The position numbers and the translations under genes are program-made. A DNA stretch of 64,000 nucleotides from Ruegeria intermedia (GTDB lineage: Bacteria > Pseudomonadota > Alphaproteobacteria > Rhodobacterales > Rhodobacteraceae): NCBI RefSeq assembly GCF_900129345.1, contig NZ_FQVK01000006.1, positions 106,538 through 170,537 of the forward strand. The letters are read 5' to 3'. Within the stretch, counting starts at the first letter, position 1; each line of letters opens with the position of its first letter. Below are positions 46,028 to 56,629 of the stretch, one piece after another. Under the pieces are notes generated by a model that worked only from the letters and a program-made list of their open reading frames with translations, made no database searches and had not been told where the DNA came from.

Positions 46028-46049
46028 GCCTTCACCCAGCCTCCATGCG

Positions 46050-46077
46050 AAGGGCTCGCCGCGCGCGGGCCCTTTTC
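46050..46077. terminator. Terminator between peroxiredoxin and oxyR
   Basis: AAGGGC/GCCCTT (46050-46055 with 46069-46074) closes a GC-rich interior and is followed by TTTT on the plus strand. It lies between two convergent genes. Confidence 0.6.
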
Positions 46078-46999
46078 AGTTTCGGGTTTCCGACACGATG
46101 TTTTCACCGACCTGCCGGATCACCTCGGCCAGTTGACCGAACCACTCCGCCCCGTCTGACGAGTCGCGTCGTACGAGGCCGATCTGCCGTGCGGGCTCCG
46201 GGGCGCCGAACCGCAGCAGTTTCAGCCCCGGCACGGCATCGGCCTCGGATCGCGCCGCCAACTCGGGAATCAAGGTCAGGCCGAACCCCTCGGCCACCAA
46301 TCGCGACAGCGTGGCCAAGGACGACGCGCCCATGTTGATATGGGCGCTGGTCCGATCCTGCCCGCACACTTCAAGGGCCTGATCCGTCAGGCAATGCCCG
46401 TCTTCCAGCAGCATCAGCTGGGCCGCGTTCAGGTCGATCGGGCGCAGAGCGTCTGGGCTGACGGTCAGGCTGTTCAGACGAGTCTCGCTGCCAGCCAGCA
46501 GAAAGCGATCTTCGAAGAGGGGTACCTCGGCCAGGCCGCGCGCGCCCACCGGCAGGGCCAGCACGGCGGCGTCGATCTCGCCCGCTTTCAGCATCGACAG
46601 CAACCGTTCGGTGCGCGCTTCGCGCACCTGCACACGCAGGGACAGATCCGCCGACCGCAACCCGGCCAGAACACCGGGCAGCAGGTAAGGCGCGACGGTC
46701 GGGATCAGGCCAACCGATAGGCTGCGGTGCCCGCTGGAATGATCGCGCGCGAACCGGTCCAACCGCTCGGCCGCGCCCAAAATTCGCCGCGCATGGTCCA
46801 GCGCGTCGCGGCCCAACGGAGTCAGCAGAATGTCCCGGGCGCGCCGCTCGAACAGCGGCCCGCCCATGATGTCTTCCAACGCCCGAATCTGCACCGACAG
46901 CGCCGGTTGGGATACATGACACGCCTGCGCCGCCCGGCCAAAGTTGCGCTGCTCGGCCACCGCGCGGAAGTATTGCAGCTGTCTGAGGGTAAAATTCAT
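46076..46999 (-). CDS. oxyR: OxyR-type hydrogen peroxide-responsive LysR regulator
   Basis: This 307-residue LysR regulator begins MNFTLRQLQYFRAVAEQRNF with the helix-turn-helix FGRAAQACHVSQPALSVQIR. The ligand domain holds the redox pair in GHCLTDQALEVCGQ, with the same nine-residue Cys-Cys spacing as OxyR C199/C208. Oxidation of these cysteines switches its DNA contacts and activates peroxide-defence genes. It is convergent with the peroxiredoxin gene, an obvious candidate target. Confidence 0.93.
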   Translation of the reverse strand: MNFTLRQLQYFRAVAEQRNFGRAAQACHVSQPALSVQIRALEDIMGGPLFERRARDILLTPLGRDALDHARRILGAAERLDRFARDHSSGHRSLSVGLIPTVAPYLLPGVLAGLRSADLSLRVQVREARTERLLSMLKAGEIDAAVLALPVGARGLAEVPLFEDRFLLAGSETRLNSLTVSPDALRPIDLNAAQLMLLEDGHCLTDQALEVCGQDRTSAHINMGASSLATLSRLVAEGFGLTLIPELAARSEADAVPGLKLLRFGAPEPARQIGLVRRDSSDGAEWFGQLAEVIRQVGENIVSETRN

Positions 47000-47059
47000 A
47001 ACCCCTGACTATCACGCGCCGCATTTTTCGCAAGTCAAACCAATGAAGGGCGCGGCGGA

Positions 47060-48157
47060 TCACCCGATCCGCCGGTCGCTCTCGGCCTGCATTTCATAAT
47101 GCCGCTTGAGCCGCTGGAGCGCGATGCGCAGAACGATCTTGCCCGAGCGCGCCGACCAGCCCATGCGTTTTTCGGCCAGCTCCAACCCTTCCAGATAGCA
47201 GCAGCAGCGCAGGGCCACATCGCTCAGCCCCGACCCCAGGTCCGACAACGCGCGGGCCACGCGGTCGCGTGCCTCGGAAGACCCCCGCGCAACCGGCGCA
47301 TCGCCCTCGAACCCGACGCGCCCGCCGCCGGTCAGGAACCTGTCCCAGTTCTGCGTGACCTGAGGCCCCAGCTGAGCCAGTTCGAAATCTTCCCGCAGCC
47401 GTTCGCCGGCGCGCACCAGGCTTTCATCCAGAAACGGCTTGCCGTCCCGGTCTCGCCGACGCGCAAGGGCGACCAGAGGGCTTTCGGCGGCGGTATAGCG
47501 GATCCGACGCGCGCGTGGGGCGGAGCTCGGTCGTGTCGCGTCGCGATGCTGAAACGCGGCCGGCGCCTCGGCCATGCCGTATTCCGCCCTGGCCCTGGCC
47601 CGGTTTTCCGCATCGGCGATCAACTGACCCAGCGCCGTTCGCCCTGTCGGCGTGATCCGATAGCGGCTGATCCGCCCGGGATTGTCGCACGAGATCCAGT
47701 CTTTCAACGCCAGGGCCTGCGCGATCTTGCAATCGACAACGGCGGTCCGGGTCGCGCCGGCTGCTCCGCTGTCGCGCACCACGACAGCCTTGTCCATGTC
47801 CTCGGCAACGGCCAGAACCGCGCCGGTTTCACACAGGCGGCGCAGCACCCGCAGGGCCTCGCGGTCGAACTCTTCGTCTTTGGCCGCCGGTTCGGACGGC
47901 TTGGGTTCGTCATCTTCCTCTTGCCGCCGGCTCTGATCGGCGAAGTGAGTTTCCGCCAGCGATTGCAAGGCCGCATCGACCAGCGGATCGTCGCGCCGCA
48001 TTTCGATGCGCCGGATCTGCCTGAGAACGGTTGACGCGTGGCATCCGGCCGATCGCGCCAGATCCCGGATCGACCGCCCCGCTTCGGTATGGGCCAGATA
48101 GCGCTGCGCGCCCTCGGGGACCCAGGTTGGAACGGTGGAAGCCATGATGTTGTCCAT
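47060..48157 (-). CDS. DUF6456 helix-turn-helix protein
   Basis: About 365 residues from MDNIMASTVPTWVPEGAQRY, with an alternative start at MASTVPT four codons later. The N-terminal segment RSIRDLARSAGCHASTVLRQ looks like a resolvase/Hin-type helix-turn-helix. A central acidic/basic region and the C-terminal DUF6456 domain (LVALARRRDRDGKPFLDESL, LQRLKRHYEMQAE) follow. This family occurs widely in Rhodobacterales as a DNA-binding protein of unknown role. It is divergent from the small DUF6477 gene, with a spacer containing two TTAACCA motifs. Confidence 0.78.
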   Translation of the reverse strand: MDNIMASTVPTWVPEGAQRYLAHTEAGRSIRDLARSAGCHASTVLRQIRRIEMRRDDPLVDAALQSLAETHFADQSRRQEEDDEPKPSEPAAKDEEFDREALRVLRRLCETGAVLAVAEDMDKAVVVRDSGAAGATRTAVVDCKIAQALALKDWISCDNPGRISRYRITPTGRTALGQLIADAENRARARAEYGMAEAPAAFQHRDATRPSSAPRARRIRYTAAESPLVALARRRDRDGKPFLDESLVRAGERLREDFELAQLGPQVTQNWDRFLTGGGRVGFEGDAPVARGSSEARDRVARALSDLGSGLSDVALRCCCYLEGLELAEKRMGWSARSGKIVLRIALQRLKRHYEMQAESDRRIG

Positions 48158-48395
48158 TGGTGTACGCCCTCGTCGACAAACCAAACTGCCAGTATCCGCC
48201 GTTGGATAAAGTGTTAACCAAATCTAACTAGGGTTGGTTTCGTTACTCGTTCGTTAACCACCAACGGCGCCAACCAGAATTGATTCAAAATCATAAACAG
48301 TGGTGAAACCATCGTTCGGAGGGAGCCCCAACAAGGCAACACCCGCCTAGGTTGTGCAACAGTGAGGCATCCAACACAGAACAAAGGATTGCCCG

Positions 48396-48695
48396 ATGCA
48401 GGACCTGACCTCGATGATCACATCCCTTCGCCGTCCCCGCCTGTTGGCTCGGGCGGCCAAACTGGGGGCACGGGATTACGACCGCAACAGGCATTTGCAG
48501 CGTGTGCTGGGTTTTGGCGCCCTGCCCGGATCGGGGGCGGCGCTGATGCGACTGATGGAGTTGGAGCGCGAGATGGAGGACCGGCGGCGCATCAACGATC
48601 CGGCCTATTCCCTGGTCCGTCACCTGGACCTATTGATCGCACTGGCGGGCGAGGCGCAACTGTATCAGGCCAGCCGCGCCTCGGCCTGTCACTGA
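48396..48695 (+). CDS. DUF6477 small protein
   Basis: This 99-residue Arg/Leu-rich helical protein begins MQDLTSMITSLRRPRLLARA, with ARDYDRNRHLQRVLGF and a Met/Glu-rich helix ELEREMEDRRRINDPAYSLV. It matches the DUF6477 family, which tends to accompany DUF6456 genes in Rhodobacterales. No function is known. It is divergent from the DUF6456 gene across about 240 bp, and its stop abuts the convergent MttB-family stop with no gap. Confidence 0.75.
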   Translation: MQDLTSMITSLRRPRLLARAAKLGARDYDRNRHLQRVLGFGALPGSGAALMRLMELEREMEDRRRINDPAYSLVRHLDLLIALAGEAQLYQASRASACH

Positions 48696-50240
48696 TCAGG
48701 AGAAGGCGTCGGGCATCGACGCTTTCTTTTCCTCGACATAGGCGGTCAGCGCGGCCAGTTTGTCGGGGTCGAGATGCGGTTGCTGGTAGTGAGCCAACAG
48801 ATGCTCGACCCGCGCCGAGGCCAGAGTTCGCGTGTCGCGCGCGCCCTCTTCTTCCCAGGTCTCAAAGGGCTTGTAGTCCAGAAGTTCGGTCTTCCAGAAC
48901 GCGTCCTTGAAGTTGGCCTGGGTATGGGCGCAGCCCAGATAGTGGCCGCCCGGCCCCACCTCGCGGATCGCATCCATTGCCTGCGCGTTTTCGTCATAGG
49001 CGACCCCCTTGGCCAACCCATGCAGGACGCCCAACTGGTCGGCATCCATCACGAATTTCTCGAAATCCGCGACCAGGCCGCCTTCCAGCCAACCGCAGGC
49101 ATGCAGCATGAAATTCACGCCCGACAGCAAGCCCATGTTCAACGAATTCGCGGTCTCATACGCTGCCTGCGCATCCGGCAGCTTCGACCCGCAGAACGAT
49201 CCGGCCGACCGATAGGGCAGGCCCAGCCGCCGTGCCAACTGACCTGCGCCATAGGTGATGTGCGCGGCTTCCGGCGTTCCGAACGTAGGTGCGCCCGAAT
49301 TCATGTCGATCGAAGACACGAACGCGCCGAAAATGGCAGGCGCGCCCGGTCGGATGATCTGGCTGTAGGCCACACCGGCCAGCACCTCTGCCAGAACCTG
49401 CGTCAGCGTCCCCGCCACCGAAACCGGCGCCATCGCGCCGCCCACGATGAAGGGCGAGATGATGCAGGCCTGATTGTTGCGCGCATAGACTTCCAGCGAC
49501 CCCATCATCACGTCGTCGAAGGTCATCGGCGAGTTGATGTTGGTCAGCGAGGTCATCACCGTGTTTTCCTGCACGAACTCCTTGCCGAACAGAATCTCGC
49601 ACATTTCGACCGAATCCTGCGCCCGGCTGGGATCGGTCACCGAACCCATGAAGGGTTTGTCCGACAGCGTCATGTGCGCCATCAGCATGTCCAGGTGCCG
49701 CTTGTTCACCGGAACGTCGGTGGGTTCACAGACGGTGCCGCCCGAATGGTGCAGCCACTTGGACATGTAGGCCAGTTTCACGAATTTGTTGAAATCGTCC
49801 ATCGTGGCATAGCGGCGCCCGCCTTTGGCATCGCGCACGAAGGGCGGCCCATAGACCGGGGCCAGCACCAGGCTACGCCCGCCGATCACCACCGATTTCT
49901 CGGGGTTGCGGGCGTGCTGCGTGAACTGGCTGGGCGCGGTCTTGATCAACTCGCGCGCAAGGCCCCGCGGAAGGCGCACCCGTTCCCCGTCGACATCGGC
50001 GCCGGCATTGCGCCAGCGCTCCAGCGCCGCCGGGTTGTCGACGAAGTTGACGCCGACTTCTTCCAGCACGGTCTCGGCGTTGGTTTCGATGATCTCCAGC
50101 GCCTCGTCGTTCAGAACCTCAAAGTTCGGAATGTTGCGCTCGATGTATTTCGCCGTTTCGATCCGAACCGCGGTGCGTTCGGCCCGGCGGGCGGCGCCGC
50201 CGCCACCGCGCGCTCTGCGTCGGGTGTTTGCCTCTGCCAT
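48696..50240 (-). CDS. MttB-superfamily methyltransferase (non-pyrrolysine)
   Basis: This 514-residue protein matches the trimethylamine methyltransferase MttB superfamily: PSQFTQHARNPEKSVVIGG, NKRHLDMLMAHMTLSDKPFM, SLTNINSPMTFDDVMMGSLE, GAFVSSIDMNSGAPTFG and GPGGHYLGCAHTQANFKDAF. The reading frame has no in-frame TAG, so no pyrrolysine is present, unlike archaeal MttB. Non-Pyl members include glycine betaine and other quaternary-amine methyltransferases that methylate a corrinoid protein. No corrinoid protein or activating genes are adjacent. The N terminus is Arg-rich (RRRARGGGGAARRAER). Confidence 0.88.
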   Translation of the reverse strand: MAEANTRRRARGGGGAARRAERTAVRIETAKYIERNIPNFEVLNDEALEIIETNAETVLEEVGVNFVDNPAALERWRNAGADVDGERVRLPRGLARELIKTAPSQFTQHARNPEKSVVIGGRSLVLAPVYGPPFVRDAKGGRRYATMDDFNKFVKLAYMSKWLHHSGGTVCEPTDVPVNKRHLDMLMAHMTLSDKPFMGSVTDPSRAQDSVEMCEILFGKEFVQENTVMTSLTNINSPMTFDDVMMGSLEVYARNNQACIISPFIVGGAMAPVSVAGTLTQVLAEVLAGVAYSQIIRPGAPAIFGAFVSSIDMNSGAPTFGTPEAAHITYGAGQLARRLGLPYRSAGSFCGSKLPDAQAAYETANSLNMGLLSGVNFMLHACGWLEGGLVADFEKFVMDADQLGVLHGLAKGVAYDENAQAMDAIREVGPGGHYLGCAHTQANFKDAFWKTELLDYKPFETWEEEGARDTRTLASARVEHLLAHYQQPHLDPDKLAALTAYVEEKKASMPDAFS

Positions 50241-50380
50241 CAGATGACCCCGTGTGACTGTTTAGGTTGGTATGTGTGTTACTGGAATCTGACGCGCCAT
50301 CAGATGTGATTTCCGGCGCATTGGGGGGAAAAGCGACATGGCGCGTCAGGTCAACCCCTCAAGTCCGGTGCGTTCGGGGA

Positions 50381-50818
50381 TCACAGGGGTTTCTCAAAGA
50401 AGACCTTGTTGCCCTGCGCGGCGACCTCGTTCCAGCCCAGATGTCGGTACATCGCGCGGGTATCCTGCATCAAGCGGTGGGTCGTCAGCTTCAACCGGTC
50501 GCACCCTGACCTGCTGGCCTGGGCTTCCGCCTGCGCCAATAGCTTGCGAGCTAACCCCTGCCCCTGTGCAGCCGGCGAAACCGCCAGGTTGAACACCATC
50601 ATCGCCCGCCCCACGGGCCCGAAGATGACGACACCCGAAGTCTCGCCCTGCATCTCTGCCAAGATGGCCACATGCTGCACTATGTCGTCTTCGAGTCCCG
50701 CCGCGACATCCGGCAGATCGGGAATCCGCGCCGCCGGGTCCGCATAGGCGGCCCGGATACATGCGCGAATGGCGTCCGCGTCCCCCAAGACCGCCGGCCT
50801 GAGCGTGATTTCGGTCAT
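50381..50818 (-). CDS. GNAT-family N-acetyltransferase
   Basis: This 145-residue protein starts MTEITLRPAVLGDADAIRAC. The acetyl-CoA-binding motif A is FNLAVSPAAQGQGLARKLLA, and LMQDTRAMYRHLGWNEVAAQ near the end is typical GNAT motif B. Substrate unknown. It is divergent from guaA with an 82-bp spacer. Confidence 0.85.
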   Translation of the reverse strand: MTEITLRPAVLGDADAIRACIRAAYADPAARIPDLPDVAAGLEDDIVQHVAILAEMQGETSGVVIFGPVGRAMMVFNLAVSPAAQGQGLARKLLAQAEAQASRSGCDRLKLTTHRLMQDTRAMYRHLGWNEVAAQGNKVFFEKPL

Positions 50819-50900
50819 TCGATGCACTCCGCGTCACTCTTTTCCGCCAAATGACGTCAAGGCGCTTGCACATGCAAGGCTTCCGACCTAAAGGCCGGGT

Positions 50901-52460
<1,560 letters not shown>

Positions 52461-52464
52461 CACG

Positions 52465-52492
52465 AAAAGCCGGGCTTTGACCCGGCTTTTTT
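52465..52492 (+). terminator. Rho-independent terminator of guaA
   Basis: GCCGGG/CCCGGC (52469-52474 with 52481-52486), flanked by AAAA before and six T after, begins 5 bp after the guaA stop codon. Confidence 0.93.
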
Positions 52493-52552
52493 ATTGTTGT
52501 TCCAACCGCCTGCGTCTGGTTCGCTGCACCGGCGACAGCGCAGGGATTCGAC

Positions 52553-53458
52553 ATGAACGAGAACGCAAGGACGATGCTCAGAACGGCGCTGTGGATGACG
52601 GGCGCGATTGCGTCGTTTTCCTCGATGGCCGTTGCGGGGCGCGAGCTGAGCACCGTCCACGATACGTTCGAAATCATGATGTATCGCAGCATCGTCGGTG
52701 TGGTCGTGGTCGCCACCATTCTGACACTGACCGGCAAATGGCATCAGGTCTCGACCCGGCGGTTCGGGCTGCATCTTGTTCGGAACTCGGTACATTTCGC
52801 GGGCCAGAACCTGTGGTTCTACGCGGTCAGCGTCATACCTCTGGCACAGGTCTTCGCGCTGGAATTCACGCAACCGATCTGGGTCATCCTGCTGTCGCCG
52901 CTGTTGCTGGGCGAGCGCCTGACCTCGACCCGCGCGCTGTCGGCGGTGATCGGGTTTGTCGGCGTTCTGATCGTGACCCGCCCCGGTGCCACCCCGATTT
53001 CTCCGGGGGTGGCGGCTGCGACGGCTTCGGCGATTTTCTTCGCGTTGACAACGATTTCCACAAAGAAGCTGACGCAGTTTGCCAGCATCGGCTGCATCGT
53101 CTTCTGGTTGACCAGCATGCAGGCCGTCATGGGGATGGCTGCATCGGGCATCGACGGGCAGATCACCGCGCCGACCCTGCAAACAGCGCCGTTCCTTCTG
53201 TTGGTCGGGCTGGCGGGGCTGTTGGCACATTTCTGTATCACCAACGCGCTGGCCATCGCGCCCGCGACGGTCGTGATTCCCTTTGACTTTGCGCGCCTGC
53301 CGACGATCGCGGTCGTGGGAATGGTCATCTATCACGAACCGCTCGACCACTGGACCCTGCTTGGGGCCGCCGTGATATTTGCAGGGATATTTCTGAACGT
53401 CCGCGCCGAAAGCCGTAACAATTATGCAACACGGCCGCAAAGTATGCGCGACAGCTAA
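52553..53458 (+). CDS. EamA/DMT-family transporter
   Basis: This 301-residue protein is composed of two EamA repeats with about ten membrane segments. Signatures include ALEFTQPIWVILLSPLLLGE at the end of the first half (typical of DMT transporters) and IYHEPLDHWTLLGAAVIFAG in the second. Such proteins export amino acids, metabolites or nucleotide sugars; the cargo is unknown. It is separated from guaA by a terminator, so it has its own promoter. Confidence 0.9.
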   Translation: MNENARTMLRTALWMTGAIASFSSMAVAGRELSTVHDTFEIMMYRSIVGVVVVATILTLTGKWHQVSTRRFGLHLVRNSVHFAGQNLWFYAVSVIPLAQVFALEFTQPIWVILLSPLLLGERLTSTRALSAVIGFVGVLIVTRPGATPISPGVAAATASAIFFALTTISTKKLTQFASIGCIVFWLTSMQAVMGMAASGIDGQITAPTLQTAPFLLLVGLAGLLAHFCITNALAIAPATVVIPFDFARLPTIAVVGMVIYHEPLDHWTLLGAAVIFAGIFLNVRAESRNNYATRPQSMRDS

Positions 53459-53581
53459 CGTTCGGTCACATGTTGACGGTTTTTTAAACAACGCGCGATT
53501 ATCCATACGTGAAATGAACTGTCGTCGTCACTCACCAAACAAGAAAGCGGCGCGTCAGTGTTGAGAAAAAGGGAGGATTAA

Positions 53582-54712
53582 ATGAAAAAGGCGCTGCTGC
53601 AAGCGTGCGCTCTGTGTGTTGGGGCATCCGCCGTACATGCAGGCGGTATCGACCGGAGTGGTCAAGGCATCAATGTCATCTTCGAAGAGGGTTCGGTTGT
53701 CCAATTCCGTCTGGGTTACACATCGCCCAGTGTGACCGGAACCATGCTCGGGGTGGACTCGGGCGAGGTGGCCAACAACTTCTTCACGCCCCATCTGGCA
53801 TACAAACGTGCGATCAACGAAAAGTTGGACTTCGCGTTGATCTACGACGAACCGTTTGCCGCGGACGTCTCGTATGGCGCCGGCTATCCGCTGTCGCAGA
53901 ACCCGATCCCGGGTGGCCGGACTGACGTGCTGCGGGCAAAGGCGGATACCGATGCGATCACTGCCCTGTTGCGCTACAAGTTCGACGGCGGATTCAGTGC
54001 AATCGGTGGCCTGCGAATTCAACGGCTCAGCGCCAATGTCGCGGTTCCGGCCGCAGCCGGGTACGAAGTCGACGCGGACGCAGATACCGCGCTGGGTTAC
54101 GTGGTCGGCGTGGCGTGGGAGAAACCCGAAATCGCCGCGCGTGTTGCACTGACCTACAACTCGAAGATCTCGCACGATCTGTCGCAGACCGAGTCGCTGA
54201 ACCCGCCGCCGCCGGCTCCGGGCGGCTTCGTGGCCAGCTTCGACACCAACAGCGAGGTGGTTTCGCCGCAATCCGTCAACCTGGACTTCCAGACCGGTGT
54301 GGCCCCCAAGACCCTGCTGTTTGGTTCGGTTCGCTGGGTGGACTGGCCCCAGACCGTCTATGACCCGCCGAACTACCCGCCGGCGAACCCGCTGGTCGAC
54401 TATGACGATCCGACCTGGACCTATTCGCTGGGCCTCGGCTATCAGTTCAACGAGCAATTCTCGGGCGCCGTGACGCTTGGGTATGAAGCCTCCACCGACG
54501 AGCCCGTGTCCAACCTCGGCCCCACCGACGGGTTCTGGAGCATCGGCCTCGGTGGCACCTACTCGTTGGAAAAGGCCAAGATCTCGGCCGGGGTTCGCTA
54601 TACCGATCTGGGTGACGCGATCGCCGACGGCGCTGGCCCCGGTGCACGCGCCACCTTCGAAGGCAACAGCGCCTGGAGCGTCGGCTTCCAGATCACCTAT
54701 GCGCTGAACTGA
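53582..54712 (+). CDS. FadL/OmpP1-type outer-membrane transport protein
   Basis: The 376-residue precursor has signal peptide MKKALLQACALCVGASAVHA. It shows beta-barrel strand periodicity with alternating aromatic and hydrophobic residues and a Pro-rich loop (ESLNPPPPAPGGF), and it ends SAWSVGFQITYALN with a near-terminal aromatic typical of barrels. It resembles the FadL/TodX family that imports long-chain fatty acids and hydrophobic compounds. It is flanked by a terminator at the 3' end and preceded by a 123-bp spacer with GGGAGGA at the ribosome site. The substrate is unknown. Confidence 0.82.
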   Translation: MKKALLQACALCVGASAVHAGGIDRSGQGINVIFEEGSVVQFRLGYTSPSVTGTMLGVDSGEVANNFFTPHLAYKRAINEKLDFALIYDEPFAADVSYGAGYPLSQNPIPGGRTDVLRAKADTDAITALLRYKFDGGFSAIGGLRIQRLSANVAVPAAAGYEVDADADTALGYVVGVAWEKPEIAARVALTYNSKISHDLSQTESLNPPPPAPGGFVASFDTNSEVVSPQSVNLDFQTGVAPKTLLFGSVRWVDWPQTVYDPPNYPPANPLVDYDDPTWTYSLGLGYQFNEQFSGAVTLGYEASTDEPVSNLGPTDGFWSIGLGGTYSLEKAKISAGVRYTDLGDAIADGAGPGARATFEGNSAWSVGFQITYALN

Positions 54713-54737
54713 AGACCGTCAAACGGTTGAAAACATG

Positions 54738-54763
54738 AACCCCGCCCAAGTGGCGGGGTTTTT
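54738..54763 (+). terminator. Rho-independent terminator of the FadL-type gene
   Basis: CCCCGCC/GGCGGGG (54740-54746 with 54752-54758), with AA before and TTTTT after, lies 26 bp past the stop. Confidence 0.92.
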
Positions 54764-54810
54764 CGCATGATCCGGGTCGATTGCCCTGCTGGGGTGTGGA
54801 AAATGCCGGT

Positions 54811-55707
54811 ATGACACGACAAAAAACACTCTCACCCCGCTCCGGGGCCGAGCTCTTGCTGCTGGGACTGATCTGGGGCGGGTCCTTCCTTGCAATCCGA
54901 ATCGCGCTGGATTCGGTTCCGGTGATCACCACCGTGTTTCACAGGGTTTTCTGGGCGGCGCTGGCTCTTTGGGCCGTGGTCCTGATCCAGCGGCTGCCCG
55001 TGCCGACCAGTTGGCGGGTCTGGCGCGCCTTCCTGGTCATGGGGCTGCTGAACAATGCCCTGCCCTTCACGCTGATGGCCTGGGGCCAGCTTCATGTGGA
55101 TACCGGCCTGACTTCGATCCTGAACGCCGCCACGGCCATTTTCGGAGTTCTGGCCGCCGCGACGGTCTTTCCCGACGAAAGGCTCTCGGCGACCCGCCTG
55201 ACCGGAGTGATACTCGGATTCGCCGGCGTCTCCATCACGATCGGCATCGGCAGTCTGCTGCGCTTTGACCTGCAGAGCATGGGGCAACTGGCGATTCTGG
55301 CCGGCACCGTATCCTATGCGATGGCGGCGGTCTGGGCGCGGCTTCACCTGTCCGGGCTGCCGCCGCAAGTCTCGGCCGCCGGCATGTTGACCGGATCCAC
55401 GATTTTCATGCTGCCGGTCATGCTGGTGGTCGACGGTCCTCCCGCCCTGCTCCTGCCCGCCGAGACTTGGCTGGCCATCGGCTATTTCGCCGTGGCGGCG
55501 ACGGCCGGCGCCTATCTGCTGTACTACCGCGTCCTTGCGGCGGCGGGCAGCGGCAATCTGCTGCTGGTGACCCTGATCATCCCTCCGGTGGCGATCACGC
55601 TTGGCGCCCTTGTCCGAAACGAGGCCCTTCCGCCCAACGCCTATCTGGGCTTCGGCATTCTTGCCGTTGGCCTGACGATCCTCAGCCGATCCGGGCGGCG
55701 CGATTGA
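54811..55707 (+). CDS. EamA/DMT-family transporter (second copy)
   Basis: About 298 residues from MTRQKTLSPRSGAELLLLGL. An in-frame TTG further upstream is less likely. The first EamA half shows LIWGGSFLAIRIALDSVPVI and ALPFTLMAWGQLHVDTGLTS, and the second AVAATAGAYLLYYRVLAAAG. About ten membrane helices. It is distinct from the other EamA gene 1.4 kb upstream, with the FadL-type gene between. Substrate unknown. Confidence 0.88.
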   Translation: MTRQKTLSPRSGAELLLLGLIWGGSFLAIRIALDSVPVITTVFHRVFWAALALWAVVLIQRLPVPTSWRVWRAFLVMGLLNNALPFTLMAWGQLHVDTGLTSILNAATAIFGVLAAATVFPDERLSATRLTGVILGFAGVSITIGIGSLLRFDLQSMGQLAILAGTVSYAMAAVWARLHLSGLPPQVSAAGMLTGSTIFMLPVMLVVDGPPALLLPAETWLAIGYFAVAATAGAYLLYYRVLAAAGSGNLLLVTLIIPPVAITLGALVRNEALPPNAYLGFGILAVGLTILSRSGRRD

Positions 55708-55715
55708 CGCCGCCC
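55693..55715 (+). terminator. Hairpin overlapping the second EamA gene stop
   Basis: GGGCGGCG/CGCCGCCC (55693-55700 with 55708-55715) with a seven-base loop spans the end of the EamA gene. No T-run follows, so termination here is uncertain. Confidence 0.45.
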
Positions 55716-55756
55716 GCCCTGCGTTCTAGCTAGAGCAAAACAAGGGACGGCGGAAC

Positions 55757-56629
55757 ATGATCTACGGCTCGGCACGGGAATGGCGCGAGGCTGCACGAAA
55801 AAAGGTGCTGTTTTTCGGGATGTCGGGGCTGGGCAAAACCTATGTCTCGAATATCCTGCGCGAATCCGGCGATTGGTTTCATTACTCGATCGATTACCGG
55901 ATCGGCACACGCTACATGGGCGAATACATCACCGACAACGCCAAGGCCGAGGCGATGAAGGTGCCGTTTCTGCGCGATCTGCTGCTGACCGATTCCATCT
56001 ATATCGGCTCGAATATCTCGTTCGAGAACCTGACCCCCGTGTCCGCCTATCTGGGCAAGCCCGGAAACCCGGACCTGGGCGGCCTGCCCATGCCCGAATA
56101 CCGGCGCCGGCAGGAACAGTTCCGGCTGGCCGAGATCCACGCTCTGCTGGACACCGAGTACTTCATCGACCGCGCGCAACGGTTGTACGGGTACCCGCAT
56201 TTCATCTGCGATACCGGCGGGTCGATCTGTGAATGGGTCGATCCCGATGACCCGGCCGACCGGGTGCTGTCGGAACTGTCGCGGCATACCCTGATGATCT
56301 GGATCAAGGGCGACGACGCACACACCGCCGAGTTGATCCGCCGCTTTGACAAGGCCCCCAAGCCCATGTCCTACCAGGCCGAATTTCTGACCCGAGTCTG
56401 GAAGGACTATCTGGATCGGCACGGCTGCGCCGAGGCCGACGTAAACCCCGATGACTTCATCCGCTGGACCTATGCCCAAGCGCTTGCGCATCGCCAGCCG
56501 CGGTATCGGGCAATGGCCGAGAACTGGGGCGTGACCGTCACCGCCGACCAGATCGGACAGGTACGCGATGCCGGAGATTTCGACGAGTTGATCGAACGCA
56601 CCCTTGAGGCCCGCCGCGCCGCGTCCTAA
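55757..56629 (+). CDS. P-loop ATPase of unknown function
   Basis: This 290-residue cytosolic protein has a Walker A motif FFGMSGLGKTYVSNIL at residues about 19-34. Further conserved-looking segments are WFHYSIDYRIGTRYMGEYIT, FICDTGGSICEWVDPDDPAD (possible Walker B-like strand), and MIWIKGDDAHTAELIRRFDK. There is no recognisable partner domain. The architecture recalls small ATPases or kinase-like P-loop proteins conserved in Rhodobacterales, but I cannot name the family. It is 37 bp upstream of metA on the same strand, so cotranscription with methionine biosynthesis is likely. Confidence 0.78.
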   Translation: MIYGSAREWREAARKKVLFFGMSGLGKTYVSNILRESGDWFHYSIDYRIGTRYMGEYITDNAKAEAMKVPFLRDLLLTDSIYIGSNISFENLTPVSAYLGKPGNPDLGGLPMPEYRRRQEQFRLAEIHALLDTEYFIDRAQRLYGYPHFICDTGGSICEWVDPDDPADRVLSELSRHTLMIWIKGDDAHTAELIRRFDKAPKPMSYQAEFLTRVWKDYLDRHGCAEADVNPDDFIRWTYAQALAHRQPRYRAMAENWGVTVTADQIGQVRDAGDFDELIERTLEARRAAS

